A DNA stretch of 64,000 bases from Corynebacterium lujinxingii (lineage in GTDB: Bacteria > Actinomycetota > Actinomycetes > Mycobacteriales > Mycobacteriaceae), in contig NZ_CP061032.1 in assembly GCF_014490555.1 (NCBI RefSeq), forward strand, positions 1,302,001 to 1,366,000, read 5' to 3'. Of this stretch, positions 36,053 to 44,549 are shown one piece after another. A program made the position numbers and the translations under genes. The notes beneath the pieces are model-generated. The model searched no databases and was not told the origin of the DNA. It saw nothing but the letters and a program-made list of their open reading frames with translations. How positions within the stretch are numbered: the stretch's first letter is position 1; each line of letters opens with the position of its first letter.

Positions 36053-36125
36053 GCGGATGTAGCGCAGTTGGTAGCGCATCACCTTGCCAAGGTGAGGGTC
36101 GCGAGTTCGAGTCTCGTCATCCGCT
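36053..36125 (+). tRNA. tRNA-Gly (anticodon GCC), copy 3
   Basis: Identical body to copies 1 and 2; only CT follows the discriminator, so CCA is not encoded. Confidence 0.97.
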
Positions 36126-36132
36126 CTACACA

Positions 36133-36156
36133 AACCCCGGTCGTCTTGCCGGGGTT
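36133..36156 (+). terminator. Terminator of the tRNA array
   Basis: 8-bp stem AACCCCGG / CCGGGGTT with an 8-nt loop; the following ATTCTCGTTT is a weak T-run and overlaps the next promoter. Confidence 0.7.
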
Positions 36157-36161
36157 ATTCT
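36156..36161 (+). promoter_or_regulatory. -10 element for leaderless transcript (RibD-C-like gene)
   Basis: TATTCT ends 7 nt before the ATG at 36169, overlapping the 3' arm of the tRNA terminator. Confidence 0.55.
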
Positions 36162-36168
36162 CGTTTCC

Positions 36169-36849
36169 ATGGACGCTCACGATCTCCTCGGCACCACTCT
36201 CGACCCATCTACCCCGGAGACCCGCGCCGCAATGGTGATGACGCTGTTCGGCGCACTCGGCCGGGGCGGCTCGTCCGGTGCTCTCGGCAACGACCTCGAC
36301 TCGGAACTTCTGCAATCGCTGCGCGCGTGGGCGGATGTCGTGCTGGTCTCCGCCAGCACCGTCACAGCGGAAGACTACGGTCCCGCAGACACGCCACTTG
36401 CCATCTTGTCGCGCTCCCTTGACCTGTCGACGTCCCTGGGTGTGTTCGGCGGACGCGAAGTGATCGTCGCCTGCCCCGAGCCATCGCTTATCGACGACTC
36501 CCTCGCCGACCGCCGCCGCGCCCTCGAGCAGGCCGGAGCCCGGTTCGTCAGCACCGGCACAGGCTCACTCGGCGAAGCGGTCAATGCCTTGCGCTCGGAG
36601 GGCTTCCACCGCATCGCGTGCGAAGGCGGCCCGAGCGTGTACGCAGCCATGATCGGCGCCGACCTCCTCGACGTCATCCACCTCACCCTCGACCCGACAG
36701 TGAGCAGCGACGACAGCACGTGGGGGCTGCCGGCAATTGCACAACAGGCCGAGTTCGCTCGTCGATACGCGCTCGAAGGCACCCACGCCACGGACGACGG
36801 CACACTGTTTTTACGGTACCGGCGAGCGGGAGATCGCAGCGAGCACTAG
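36169..36849 (+). CDS. RibD C-terminal/dihydrofolate reductase-fold protein
   Basis: 226 residues of the RibD-C-type reductase family: MVMTLFGALGRGGSSGALGN replaces the usual substrate loop, then WADVVLVSASTVTAEDYGP, and GFHRIACEGGPSVYAAMIGADLLD, the NADPH-binding signature. No deaminase domain and no rib genes nearby, so it need not be a riboflavin enzyme; the substrate is unknown. The ATG is fixed by the leaderless -10 and no Shine-Dalgarno exists. aftC follows after 19 nt, but with its own promoter. Confidence 0.88.
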   Translation: MDAHDLLGTTLDPSTPETRAAMVMTLFGALGRGGSSGALGNDLDSELLQSLRAWADVVLVSASTVTAEDYGPADTPLAILSRSLDLSTSLGVFGGREVIVACPEPSLIDDSLADRRRALEQAGARFVSTGTGSLGEAVNALRSEGFHRIACEGGPSVYAAMIGADLLDVIHLTLDPTVSSDDSTWGLPAIAQQAEFARRYALEGTHATDDGTLFLRYRRAGDRSEH

Positions 36850-36855
36850 GCCCGG

Positions 36856-36861
36856 TACGGT
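36856..36861 (+). promoter_or_regulatory. -10 element for leaderless aftC transcript
   Basis: TACGGT ends 7 nt before the GTG at 36869. Confidence 0.6.
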
Positions 36862-36868
36862 AAAACGC

Positions 36869-38086
36869 GTGATTTCTCGCTTGGATTCCGTCTGGACCGC
36901 ACCCGCACCGGTCGGCGACCGCCATGAGGCCGCACTGCGCGGACTGCGCGCCGTTGCGTGGCCGCTGGCGGTGCTACTCGTGTTTCACCGGGTGTTCGTG
37001 CTTGCCCGCGCCGGTCACGCGACAGACGACTTCACCACGGTCTGGTCCGCGGCCCGCCGCTTCGTGGAACGCGTGCCCGTTTACAGCGAGATCTACGAGC
37101 ACGTCGACCCTCACTACCTCTACAACCCCGGCGCCACCTTGCTGCTCTCACCGCTTGGCCTGCTACCGAGCGTCGATGCAGCGCGACCGTTTTTTGTGCT
37201 GTTCAATGCGCTGTGCATCATCGCAGCGCTGGCATGGCTGACGCGGCTTTCAGGCCACAGCCTGTCGCACCCGGTGTTTCCCGCGGTGCTGGCGCTGGCC
37301 TTTCTCACGGAGGCGGTGACCAACACGCTGGTCTTTTCCAACATCAACGGTGTGTTGCTGCTCGCTCTCGTCGCGTTCATTGCGCTTTCTATGTCGGAGA
37401 AGAACGTGGCGGCGGGCGTGGTGCTGGGGCTGGCGGTCGTCGTCAAGCCAATGTTTGCTCCGCTTCTCGTCCTGCCGTTGATGCGTTTGCGGTGGGCGAG
37501 CGTGGCCGCCGGAATTGCGGTGCCGGTACTGCTCAACCTCGTCGCGTGGCCGCTGACGCCGGGCGCGCGCGATTACATCGACGTGGTGGTGCCGTACCTC
37601 GGAATCACGCGCGATTACGCCAACTCCTCGCTGGCTGGTTTCGCCGTCTACTTCGGCATGCCCGGGTGGGCGCACGCGCTGTTGTTTGTCCTCGCCGCGG
37701 CTGCCGTCGCTGTCGCACTGTTGGGGCTAGCGCGCTGGCGGATCAGCGACGAATGGCTGTGGCTCACAGTCAGCAGCGGCGTGCTCATTGCCGGGGTGTG
37801 TCTACTGTCGTCGCTGGGCCAGGCCTACTACTCGATGATGCTGTTTCCCGCCCTGTTTACAGTGCTGCACCGCGCAAGCCCCATGCACACCTGGCCCGCC
37901 TGGCTCGGCGCTGTGTTCTGCTTGTCGCCGCTGCACTTCGTGCTTGACGACGAACCACTGCTCGGACGCTGGCTCACCACCTTTTTGCCCACACTCGGCT
38001 GGGCCGTGTTTATTGTCGCCGTCGCTGCGTGGGTATTGTCAGTGCAGACGAACTCGGCACCAATCAAGGAGGAGACGAGATCATGA
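36869..38086 (+). CDS. aftC: Arabinofuranosyltransferase AftC (GT87/DUF2029)
   Basis: Integral-membrane GT-C enzyme that adds alpha-1,3 arabinofuranose branches to arabinan of the cell-wall arabinogalactan, from decaprenyl-phosphoryl arabinose. 405 residues and about ten membrane helices; the early loop has GHATDDFTTVWSAARRF with the paired acidic residues typical of GT-C catalysis. The name follows from family and from the conserved neighbours msrB-hemQ-DUF3000-rnd-dxs. GTG at 36869 is fixed by the leaderless promoter; the stop overlaps msrB by 4 nt. Confidence 0.88.
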   Translation: MISRLDSVWTAPAPVGDRHEAALRGLRAVAWPLAVLLVFHRVFVLARAGHATDDFTTVWSAARRFVERVPVYSEIYEHVDPHYLYNPGATLLLSPLGLLPSVDAARPFFVLFNALCIIAALAWLTRLSGHSLSHPVFPAVLALAFLTEAVTNTLVFSNINGVLLLALVAFIALSMSEKNVAAGVVLGLAVVVKPMFAPLLVLPLMRLRWASVAAGIAVPVLLNLVAWPLTPGARDYIDVVVPYLGITRDYANSSLAGFAVYFGMPGWAHALLFVLAAAAVAVALLGLARWRISDEWLWLTVSSGVLIAGVCLLSSLGQAYYSMMLFPALFTVLHRASPMHTWPAWLGAVFCLSPLHFVLDDEPLLGRWLTTFLPTLGWAVFIVAVAAWVLSVQTNSAPIKEETRS

Positions 38087-38496
38087 GTGAATCCAGCCCC
38101 AACTACAAGGACTTCACCGAGGCTCAGTGGCGCGAAAAACTCTCTCCTGAAGAGTTCCGTGTGCTGCGCGAAGCCGGCACCGAGGCCCCTGGCGTCGGCG
38201 AATACACCAACACCACCACAGAAGGTGTGTACCGCTGCCGCGCCTGCGGCGAGGAGCTGTTCCGCTCCACCGAGAAATTCGACGCGCACTGCGGCTGGCC
38301 GTCCTTTTTCTCCCCGTTGGCCGGCGACAAGATCATCGAGCGCGAGGACACCTCCCTCGGGATGATCCGCACCGAGGTGCTGTGTGCCAATTGCGGCTCC
38401 CACCTCGGCCACGTCTTCGCCGGCGAGGGCTTTAACACCCCCACCGACCTGCGCTACTGCATCAACTCGATTTCGCTCACACTCGACGAGGCCTAA
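38083..38496 (+). CDS. msrB: Peptide-methionine (R)-S-oxide reductase
   Basis: 137 residues. Repairs oxidised methionine. Zinc-binding CRAC and CANC pairs, the core GWPSFFSP and the catalytic Cys in RYCINSISL are present. AAGGAGGAG lies 8-10 nt before the ATG, which overlaps the aftC stop (ATGA). Converges with hemQ. Confidence 0.97.
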   Translation: MSESSPNYKDFTEAQWREKLSPEEFRVLREAGTEAPGVGEYTNTTTEGVYRCRACGEELFRSTEKFDAHCGWPSFFSPLAGDKIIEREDTSLGMIRTEVLCANCGSHLGHVFAGEGFNTPTDLRYCINSISLTLDEA

Positions 38497-38506
38497 GCCC
38501 CCCCTG

Positions 38507-38534
38507 ACGTGCTCCCGTAGTTACGGGAGCACGT
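38507..38534. terminator. Bidirectional terminator between msrB and hemQ
   Basis: 13-bp perfect palindromic stem (ACGTGCTCCCGTA / TACGGGAGCACGT) with a 2-nt centre; it contains the hemQ stop codon. No T-run. Confidence 0.75.
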
Positions 38535-39222
38535 TGATGATCTCGGCGATGTCGCTGACACGACGGCCGGTCTGGAACGGGATTTCCTCGCGCACATGCA
38601 GGCGCGCCTCGGTGTAGCGCATCGTCTTCATCAGGGACTCAATGCGCTCGAGCGTCGGGGCCTCGAAAGCGAGCATCCACTCGTAATCGCCGAGTGTGAA
38701 CGCCTCAACGGTGTTCGCACGCACGTCCGCGAAATCGCGCGCGGCTTGGCCGTGCTCGGACAGGATGCGGCGGCGCTCCTTCGGGTCCATGACGTACCAG
38801 TCGTAGGAGCGCACGAACGGGTAGACGGTGATCCAGTCGCCCGATTCCTCACCCATGATGAAGCTCGGCAAGTGGGATTTGTTGAACTCCGCCGGCCGGT
38901 GCAGGCCGTTGCCGATCCAGCTCAGCTCAACCAGCTGGCCGAACGCGGTCTCGCGGCGGAAGTCCGCCAGCGCCTTTTGCAGATGTTCGAATTCTTCGGC
39001 GTGCCACCAGATCATGAAGTCTGCGTCTGCGCGGATGCCGGTGTTGTCGTAAATGCCACGCACGGTTACCACGCCCTGCTCTTCGAGACCGCGGAAGTAC
39101 TCCTGCGCCTCTTCGATGATCTGGGTCCGCTCAGTTCCCAGCGCACCCGGAATAGCGCGGAAGACAGCGAACTGCAGAAAACGCTGCGTCGCGTTCAGTT
39201 TGTCGAAATCAAGCTTGGCCAT
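38521..39222 (-). CDS. hemQ: Coproheme decarboxylase HemQ (chlorite dismutase family)
   Basis: Last step of the coproporphyrin-dependent heme pathway used by Gram-positives: decarboxylates coproheme to heme b with peroxide. 233 residues. Family core: MIWWHAEEFEHLQKAL, YPFVRSYDWYVM (catalytic Tyr region) and RILSEHGQAARDF (proximal heme His). AAGGAG lies 7 nt before the ATG. The name hemQ is used because true chlorite dismutases are not expected in corynebacteria. Confidence 0.95.
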   Translation of the reverse strand: MAKLDFDKLNATQRFLQFAVFRAIPGALGTERTQIIEEAQEYFRGLEEQGVVTVRGIYDNTGIRADADFMIWWHAEEFEHLQKALADFRRETAFGQLVELSWIGNGLHRPAEFNKSHLPSFIMGEESGDWITVYPFVRSYDWYVMDPKERRRILSEHGQAARDFADVRANTVEAFTLGDYEWMLAFEAPTLERIESLMKTMRYTEARLHVREEIPFQTGRRVSDIAEIINVLP

Positions 39223-39342
39223 GATGACGCTCCTTCCCTGCCGGCACGGCAGATCAAACTAAAGTCGTACCAAGTCTACGCGCTAGCGATGCGACATCGG
39301 CCATGTGTCGGCGCGCCTCCCCCACCGTCCGCGGCGCATCGA

Positions 39343-39348
39343 TACGTT
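39343..39348 (+). promoter_or_regulatory. -10 element for leaderless transcript (DUF3000 gene)
   Basis: TACGTT ends 7 nt before the GTG at 39356. Confidence 0.6.
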
Positions 39349-39355
39349 TATGCGT

Positions 39356-40000
39356 GTGATGAATCCGGACACCACCCCCCACTCGCCCGGCTCCGCGGGT
39401 GCCGTTGGGGATGCCAACGGCGCAAACGAAAGCTGGCCTGAGGATTTCTCGAAGGCCGTCGAGTCGATGCACGCAGCCGAGCTGCGCGACGAGATCTCCT
39501 TGGGCACCATTCGCCCGCCGCAGCGCCCGGCCCCGTTCAGCCACGCCGTCGGCCTCGAGGTCGCACATTCGAACGAGGACAGCGACAACGTCCCCGTCGA
39601 TTCCGAGGGCGACGCATTCGGCCGCCTCATTTTGCTGCACTCCCCCGCCGCCGAAGAGGCGTGGGAAGGCACGATGCGTCTCGTCGCCTACATCCAGGCG
39701 GACATGGACGACGCCGTCGCGTCGGATCCACTGCTTCCGGATGTGGCGTGGCAATGGCTCAACGAATCCCTCGCCGAGACTGGTGCCGGTTACACCAACC
39801 TCGGGGGCACCGTGACCTCCACGGCGTCGGTGCGCTTCGGCGAAATCGGCGGGCCACCGCGCGCCTACCAACTCGAGATGCGAGCGTCTTGGACCGCTGA
39901 AGGCATCGACCTGAAGAGCCACGTCGAAGCCTTTTCGAAGGTGCTCGCCCTCGTCGCCGGCTTGCCGCCTGAAGGTGTGGCGCAACTCGGGGTGCGCTAA
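39356..40000 (+). CDS. DUF3000 family protein
   Basis: 214 residues, unknown function, recognised by ELRDEISLGTIRPPQRPAPFSH and the position before rnd, conserved in actinobacteria. No signal, helix or catalytic motif stands out. GTG at 39356 is favoured by the leaderless promoter; ATGs at 39350 and 39359 are alternatives. Divergent from hemQ; rnd follows after 11 nt. Confidence 0.88.
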   Translation: MMNPDTTPHSPGSAGAVGDANGANESWPEDFSKAVESMHAAELRDEISLGTIRPPQRPAPFSHAVGLEVAHSNEDSDNVPVDSEGDAFGRLILLHSPAAEEAWEGTMRLVAYIQADMDDAVASDPLLPDVAWQWLNESLAETGAGYTNLGGTVTSTASVRFGEIGGPPRAYQLEMRASWTAEGIDLKSHVEAFSKVLALVAGLPPEGVAQLGVR

Positions 40001-40011
40001 CCGCTGAACGC

Positions 40012-41286
40012 ATGTCGCTCCCGGTAACGTACCGGCTCGCCACAACCCCTGAGGAGTTTGCGCGCGCCGCTGAAACACTCGCTGCGGGCCGCGGCGCTTT
40101 CGCCGTTGACACGGAGCGCGCGTCCGCCTTCCGTTACGACGACCGCGCCTTCCTCGTTCAGATCTACCGCCGGGACGCGGGAACATTCCTCTTCGCTCCC
40201 GAAGGACACAGGAGCGCGCTTACCGACGCCCTCGCCCCGGTGGTCAACGGCACCGATTGGATCCTCCACGCTGCGAGCGATGACCTGAAGAGTTTGGCGC
40301 ACTTGGGACTGTATCCCGGCACGCTGTTCGACACCGAACTTGCCTCACGCCTGGCCGGGTTCGATCGTCCCAACCTCGGCGCGATGGTGCAGCACTTTGT
40401 CGGTGTGGAGCTGGAGAAAGGCCACGGCCACGAAGACTGGTCCACCACGCCACTACCGGCGTCCTGGCAGGAGTACGCGGCACTCGATGTGGTGCACCTG
40501 CACGCCCTCGCGGAGGCGCTGGCCGAATTCCTCGACGAGCACGGCAAACTCTCCTTTGCAGAGCAAGAGTTCGCCCACGTCGTCGCCGAGGCCGGAGCCG
40601 CAACGCACTCGCCGCGCAAGACGTGGCGGGACGTCAAAGGTGTATCCGCGCTGCGCAATCCTTCCAGTTTGCAGATCGCCCGCGGACTGTGGGAGGTGCG
40701 CGACCGCATCGGCCGCAGCGACGACCTCGCCCCCGGCAAGGTGCTCACCAACGACGCATTGGTCGCCATCGCGAAGGAGCAGCCGCGAACGGTCGCGGAA
40801 CTGCGCCGCGTCGCCCGCTCCCGATCGATGAGCCGGCAAGACGCTCGTGAATGGCTCAGCCACGTCGAAGCATCGCTCGCCGAGGACAGCAGCACCTGGC
40901 CGTCTCCAACCCAAAAGGTGGAAAGCGGCCAGCCGTCGAAGTCCTCCTGGGAACGCGAATACCCGCGCTCCTACCGCGCGCTGCAACTTGCCCGCGAAGC
41001 GGTCGCCGGCGCCGCCGCCGACTTGGACATGCTTCCCGAAGTGCTCCTGCAACCCCGGGCACTGCGCGAAGCGATGTGGTTTGCTCCGGACGACGGTGCC
41101 CGGTGGAGCGCCAACGCGGCGGCGGATCGGCTCAACGACGCAGGTGCGCGGCCGTGGCAGATTGACGCCACCGCATCGCTTCTCGCGCGCGCCCAGGAAC
41201 AGGCCGCATTAGAAGGGGTGCCGGTGCGCCGTCCGGAGGCGTCCGGGCGGGCGGCGGCGAGGCGTCGTCGCAAAGCGCGGGGCTAA
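40012..41286 (+). CDS. rnd: Ribonuclease D with HRDC domain
   Basis: 3'-5' exoribonuclease that trims tRNA and other RNA ends. 424 residues. DEDD catalytic segments: FAVDTERASAF (Exo I), HAASDDLKSLAHLG (Exo II) and EYAALDVVHL (Exo III), then an HRDC domain (about 215-300) and a C-terminal extension with basic tail. Ends 6 nt from the convergent dxs stop. Only a weak GAAC-type ribosome site precedes the ATG; coupling to DUF3000 is likely. Confidence 0.95.
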   Translation: MSLPVTYRLATTPEEFARAAETLAAGRGAFAVDTERASAFRYDDRAFLVQIYRRDAGTFLFAPEGHRSALTDALAPVVNGTDWILHAASDDLKSLAHLGLYPGTLFDTELASRLAGFDRPNLGAMVQHFVGVELEKGHGHEDWSTTPLPASWQEYAALDVVHLHALAEALAEFLDEHGKLSFAEQEFAHVVAEAGAATHSPRKTWRDVKGVSALRNPSSLQIARGLWEVRDRIGRSDDLAPGKVLTNDALVAIAKEQPRTVAELRRVARSRSMSRQDAREWLSHVEASLAEDSSTWPSPTQKVESGQPSKSSWEREYPRSYRALQLAREAVAGAAADLDMLPEVLLQPRALREAMWFAPDDGARWSANAAADRLNDAGARPWQIDATASLLARAQEQAALEGVPVRRPEASGRAAARRRRKARG

Positions 41287-41292
41287 CCTCGA

Positions 41293-43206
41293 CTAGTCAG
41301 CTAGCCGCGCGGCCCATTCGCGGACCTGCTGCGCTGCGGACTGCGGATCCAGACCGTATTCCTGCAGGATCTCGGAGCGCGAGCCGTGCAACGGGAATAG
41401 ATCGGGAAACGCCAGGTGCCGCACCGGAGTGTCCACCTCTGCCGCGGCGAACGCCTCCGCGGCCGCGGAGCCCACGCCACCGCGGATGACACCGTCCTCG
41501 TAAACGACGACCATGTCGGCGCCGACGGCAAGGTCGCACAGCGCAGGGTTGACCGGCACCACCCAACGGGGGTCGACGACAGTCACGCGGATGCCGTCGC
41601 CACGCACCGCCTCTGCAATCTCGAGGGCAGAGGCAGCGAACGCACCAACCGCGACGAGCAGCACATCCACCTCGGACTCGCCCGCTTCGCCGGACGGTTC
41701 CGCAAGAACATCCACACCGCCGACCGTACGCACCGCGGGCAGGTCGGCGCCTGCGGAGCCCTTAGGGAACCGCACGATAGTCGGCCCGTCGTCAACCGCG
41801 ATGGCCTCACGGAACTCCTCGCGCAGCCGCTCGGTATCGCGCGGGGCGGCGATGCGCACCCCGGGGACGATGGAAGAAATCGCCATATCCCACACGCCGT
41901 TGTGGCTCGCCCCGTCCGACCCCGTGACACCTGCGCGGTCGAGCACGATTGTCACCGGCTGTCGCAACAGACCAGCATCCATGAGCAACTGGTCGAAGGC
42001 GCGGTTGAGAAACGTCGAGTACACCGCTACCACCGGGTGCAATCCGCCGAGCGCCATGCCCGCCGCGGAGGTCACAGCGTGCTGCTCGGCAATGCCGACG
42101 TCAAAGAAGCGCTCTGGGAACTGTTCCGCAAACGGCTGTAAGCCGGTCGGCCCGGCCATGGCGGCGGTGATCGCGACAATGTCGTCGCGGTCGTGGCCTG
42201 CGCGGAGCAACTCCTCGGTAAAGGCTGCGGTCCAGCCGGGTTCCGAGTGCGCCAGCGACTCCCCTGTGACGGGGTCGATGACACCCGTGGAGTGCATCTG
42301 GTCAGCGATGTTGTTCACCGCAGGGGCAAACCCGTGGCCCTTTTCGGTCACCACATGGACGATCAGCGGACCGTCGTAACGCTTCGCGTACTTAAGCGCG
42401 TTGAGCAGCGCCTTCACATCATGCCCCTCGACCGGGCCGATGTACTTCATGCCCAGATCGGAGAACATCTGCGTGGGCACCACCTGGTACTTCACGCCCT
42501 CCTTGAGCGCGTGCAAGGCGTCGAAGGTGCGCTCACCGACCCAACCCATGGATTTCAACGTCTTCTTGCCCGACTCCATGACCTCGTCGTAGCCCGGTTG
42601 GATCCGGATCGCGGCGAGCTGGTCGCGGAGCTTGGTCAGGTTGTTCGCCAGCCCGCCGATCGTCGGCGAATAAGACCGGCCGTTGTCGTTAACCACAATG
42701 ACAACGTTGCGGTTTCCGGCGGCAATGTTGTTCAGCGCTTCCCAGCACATGCCGCCCGTCAGTGCACCGTCGCCCACCACCGCAACAACGTGCTCGTCGG
42801 CTCGGCCAGTCAGTTCCTTCGCTTTGGCCAACCCGTCCGCGTACGACAAGGCTGCACTCGCGTGCGAGGATTCGGTCCAGTCGTGTTCGGATTCGGCCCG
42901 CGATGTGTAGCCGGAAAGCCCGCCCTTTTTGCGCAGGGTGTCGAACTGGTCGCCGCGTCCGGTGAGGATCTTGTGCACGTATGACTGGTGAGACGTGTCG
43001 AAGATGATCGGGTCATCCGGTGAATTGAAGATGTAGTGCAGCGCGATCGTCAGCTCCACCACGCCGAGGTTCGGCCCCAGATGGCCGCCGGTGGCGGAGA
43101 CCTTTTGAATCAGAAGTTGCCGGATCTCGTCCGCGAGCGCGTTGAGCTGGCTCTGCGGAAGATCCCGCAGGTCGGCCGGTGTCTCAATATGCTCGAGCAG
43201 TCCCAC
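41293..43206 (-). CDS. dxs: 1-deoxy-D-xylulose-5-phosphate synthase
   Basis: First enzyme of the MEP isoprenoid pathway, joining pyruvate and glyceraldehyde 3-phosphate with thiamine diphosphate. 637 residues. ThDP motif GDGALTGGMCWEALN through VVIVVNDNGRSYSP, then the transketolase pyrimidine domain (EQHAVTSAAGMALGG). GTG at 43206 has AAGGAG about 12 nt upstream. Supplies precursors for the decaprenyl lipids used by AftC. 98 nt downstream of the methyltransferase gene. Confidence 0.97.
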   Translation of the reverse strand: MGLLEHIETPADLRDLPQSQLNALADEIRQLLIQKVSATGGHLGPNLGVVELTIALHYIFNSPDDPIIFDTSHQSYVHKILTGRGDQFDTLRKKGGLSGYTSRAESEHDWTESSHASAALSYADGLAKAKELTGRADEHVVAVVGDGALTGGMCWEALNNIAAGNRNVVIVVNDNGRSYSPTIGGLANNLTKLRDQLAAIRIQPGYDEVMESGKKTLKSMGWVGERTFDALHALKEGVKYQVVPTQMFSDLGMKYIGPVEGHDVKALLNALKYAKRYDGPLIVHVVTEKGHGFAPAVNNIADQMHSTGVIDPVTGESLAHSEPGWTAAFTEELLRAGHDRDDIVAITAAMAGPTGLQPFAEQFPERFFDVGIAEQHAVTSAAGMALGGLHPVVAVYSTFLNRAFDQLLMDAGLLRQPVTIVLDRAGVTGSDGASHNGVWDMAISSIVPGVRIAAPRDTERLREEFREAIAVDDGPTIVRFPKGSAGADLPAVRTVGGVDVLAEPSGEAGESEVDVLLVAVGAFAASALEIAEAVRGDGIRVTVVDPRWVVPVNPALCDLAVGADMVVVYEDGVIRGGVGSAAAEAFAAAEVDTPVRHLAFPDLFPLHGSRSEILQEYGLDPQSAAQQVREWAARLAD

Positions 43207-43304
43207 TATCCTGTCGTTCTCCTTCAGGTGTAACGCCGCACTGCGGCATCGGTTTCCGCCAGCTTACACGCCACAAATCGCCGTTCCTATTCCCCGGCTC
43301 CCCA

Positions 43305-44546
43305 TCAACCGCGGGGAACGAGAGAAGCGAGGACTTCGAAGTGGTGCGTGTTCGGAAAGGCGTCGATAAGCGCCATGTGCTCGACAACGTATCCGTTCTC
43401 GCCGAAGGCGGCCAGATCCCGCGCGAACGTGGCCGGATCGCAGCCGATGTGCACGACACGCTGCGGTGCCGCCTGCGCAATCTTTGCGACGACCCCAGCC
43501 CCCGCCCCTGCCCGCGGCGGATCCAGCACGACGAGCCCCGGTGCCGGCAACCCGCCTATGCCCTCGTCCACGGTTGCGTTGTGCGTGTGCAGGTCGAGTT
43601 CGTCTTCCATTCGCTGGCGCCGGGCGGTCGCGGAGGCGGAGTAGTCGACGCTGTCTACACGCGCTCCACCGGTGGCCTGCACGATAGCGGGTACGAACGC
43701 GCCGACGCCGCCGTAGAGGTCCCACCCTCCGCGACCGCGGTAGTCGTCGGTGGCCCACTCGCGGATCAACGCGCTGTACGCCTCCGGCGCAGTGGTGTGC
43801 GCCTGCCAGAAGGCTGTCGGAGGAAACCCGAACTCGTGGCCGTCGACACGCTCAACGACGGTGCCGGTGCCTTCCACGACACGCTCCACACGCTCGACGC
43901 GCCGGCCGCGTTGCGAGGCCTGCGACTCCACCACATGACGGTTCCCTTCAGCGTCCAACACAGCAATCAGTTCACTGCCCGGTGTAAACGTTGCGGCCCC
44001 TGCGCCGACGATGCCGTCGAGAAGCTCTGGCACGACTTGGGTGCACCGCACTCCCCCGACGACCTGCGTCGACCTGGCTTTGCGCATCCCCGCGTTGCCG
44101 GCAGCGTCGACGCCCATGCGCACGCGCGTACGCCATCCAAGCAGCGGATTGAGCTGGACGACCTGCAGCCGCGTATCGACGAACCCGTCAGGCACCACCC
44201 CGCCACGACGCGACAACGCACCGAGTTGACCGACGAGGACCTCGCGCTTGAGGCGCAACTGCGCATCCGGGGCAATGTGCGAAAAGTCGCAGCACCCCGC
44301 ACCGGCTGAGGCCGCCGGGCAGGTCGGATCGACGCGGTCTGCCGAGGGGTGGTGCACGCGAAGCAGTTCCGCGCGCGCCCACCGCTTCTTCACCTTGATC
44401 AAGCGGGCCTCGACGGTGTCACCGGGGACCGCCCCACCGACGAAAACGACGCGGCCGTCCGGGGCGTCGGCGATAGCCTCGCCGCCGTGGGCCATAGCGC
44501 GCACGTCGAGTTGAAGGACAGCGCCAACCGAAAGTTCGTCGCTCAC
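43305..44546 (-). CDS. RNA 5-methyluridine methyltransferase, TrmA/RumA family
   Basis: 413 residues. N-terminal TRAM domain (GGEAIADAPDGRVVFVGGAVPGD), a Cys-containing segment CPAASAGAGCCDF like the iron-sulfur site of RumA, then the SAM fold and the catalytic loop VVLDPPRAGAG and HIGCDPATFARDL, whose Cys is the nucleophile. The RNA position is not readable. It starts 3 nt after the DUF3710 stop and heads toward dxs. Confidence 0.92.
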   Translation of the reverse strand: MSDELSVGAVLQLDVRAMAHGGEAIADAPDGRVVFVGGAVPGDTVEARLIKVKKRWARAELLRVHHPSADRVDPTCPAASAGAGCCDFSHIAPDAQLRLKREVLVGQLGALSRRGGVVPDGFVDTRLQVVQLNPLLGWRTRVRMGVDAAGNAGMRKARSTQVVGGVRCTQVVPELLDGIVGAGAATFTPGSELIAVLDAEGNRHVVESQASQRGRRVERVERVVEGTGTVVERVDGHEFGFPPTAFWQAHTTAPEAYSALIREWATDDYRGRGGWDLYGGVGAFVPAIVQATGGARVDSVDYSASATARRQRMEDELDLHTHNATVDEGIGGLPAPGLVVLDPPRAGAGAGVVAKIAQAAPQRVVHIGCDPATFARDLAAFGENGYVVEHMALIDAFPNTHHFEVLASLVPRG

Positions 44547-44549
44547 GGG

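Noticed and set aside
35465..36238. Open frame of 257 codons across the tRNA array
   Set aside because: Its repeats are the tRNA bodies translated; no start signal and the DNA folds as six cloverleaves.
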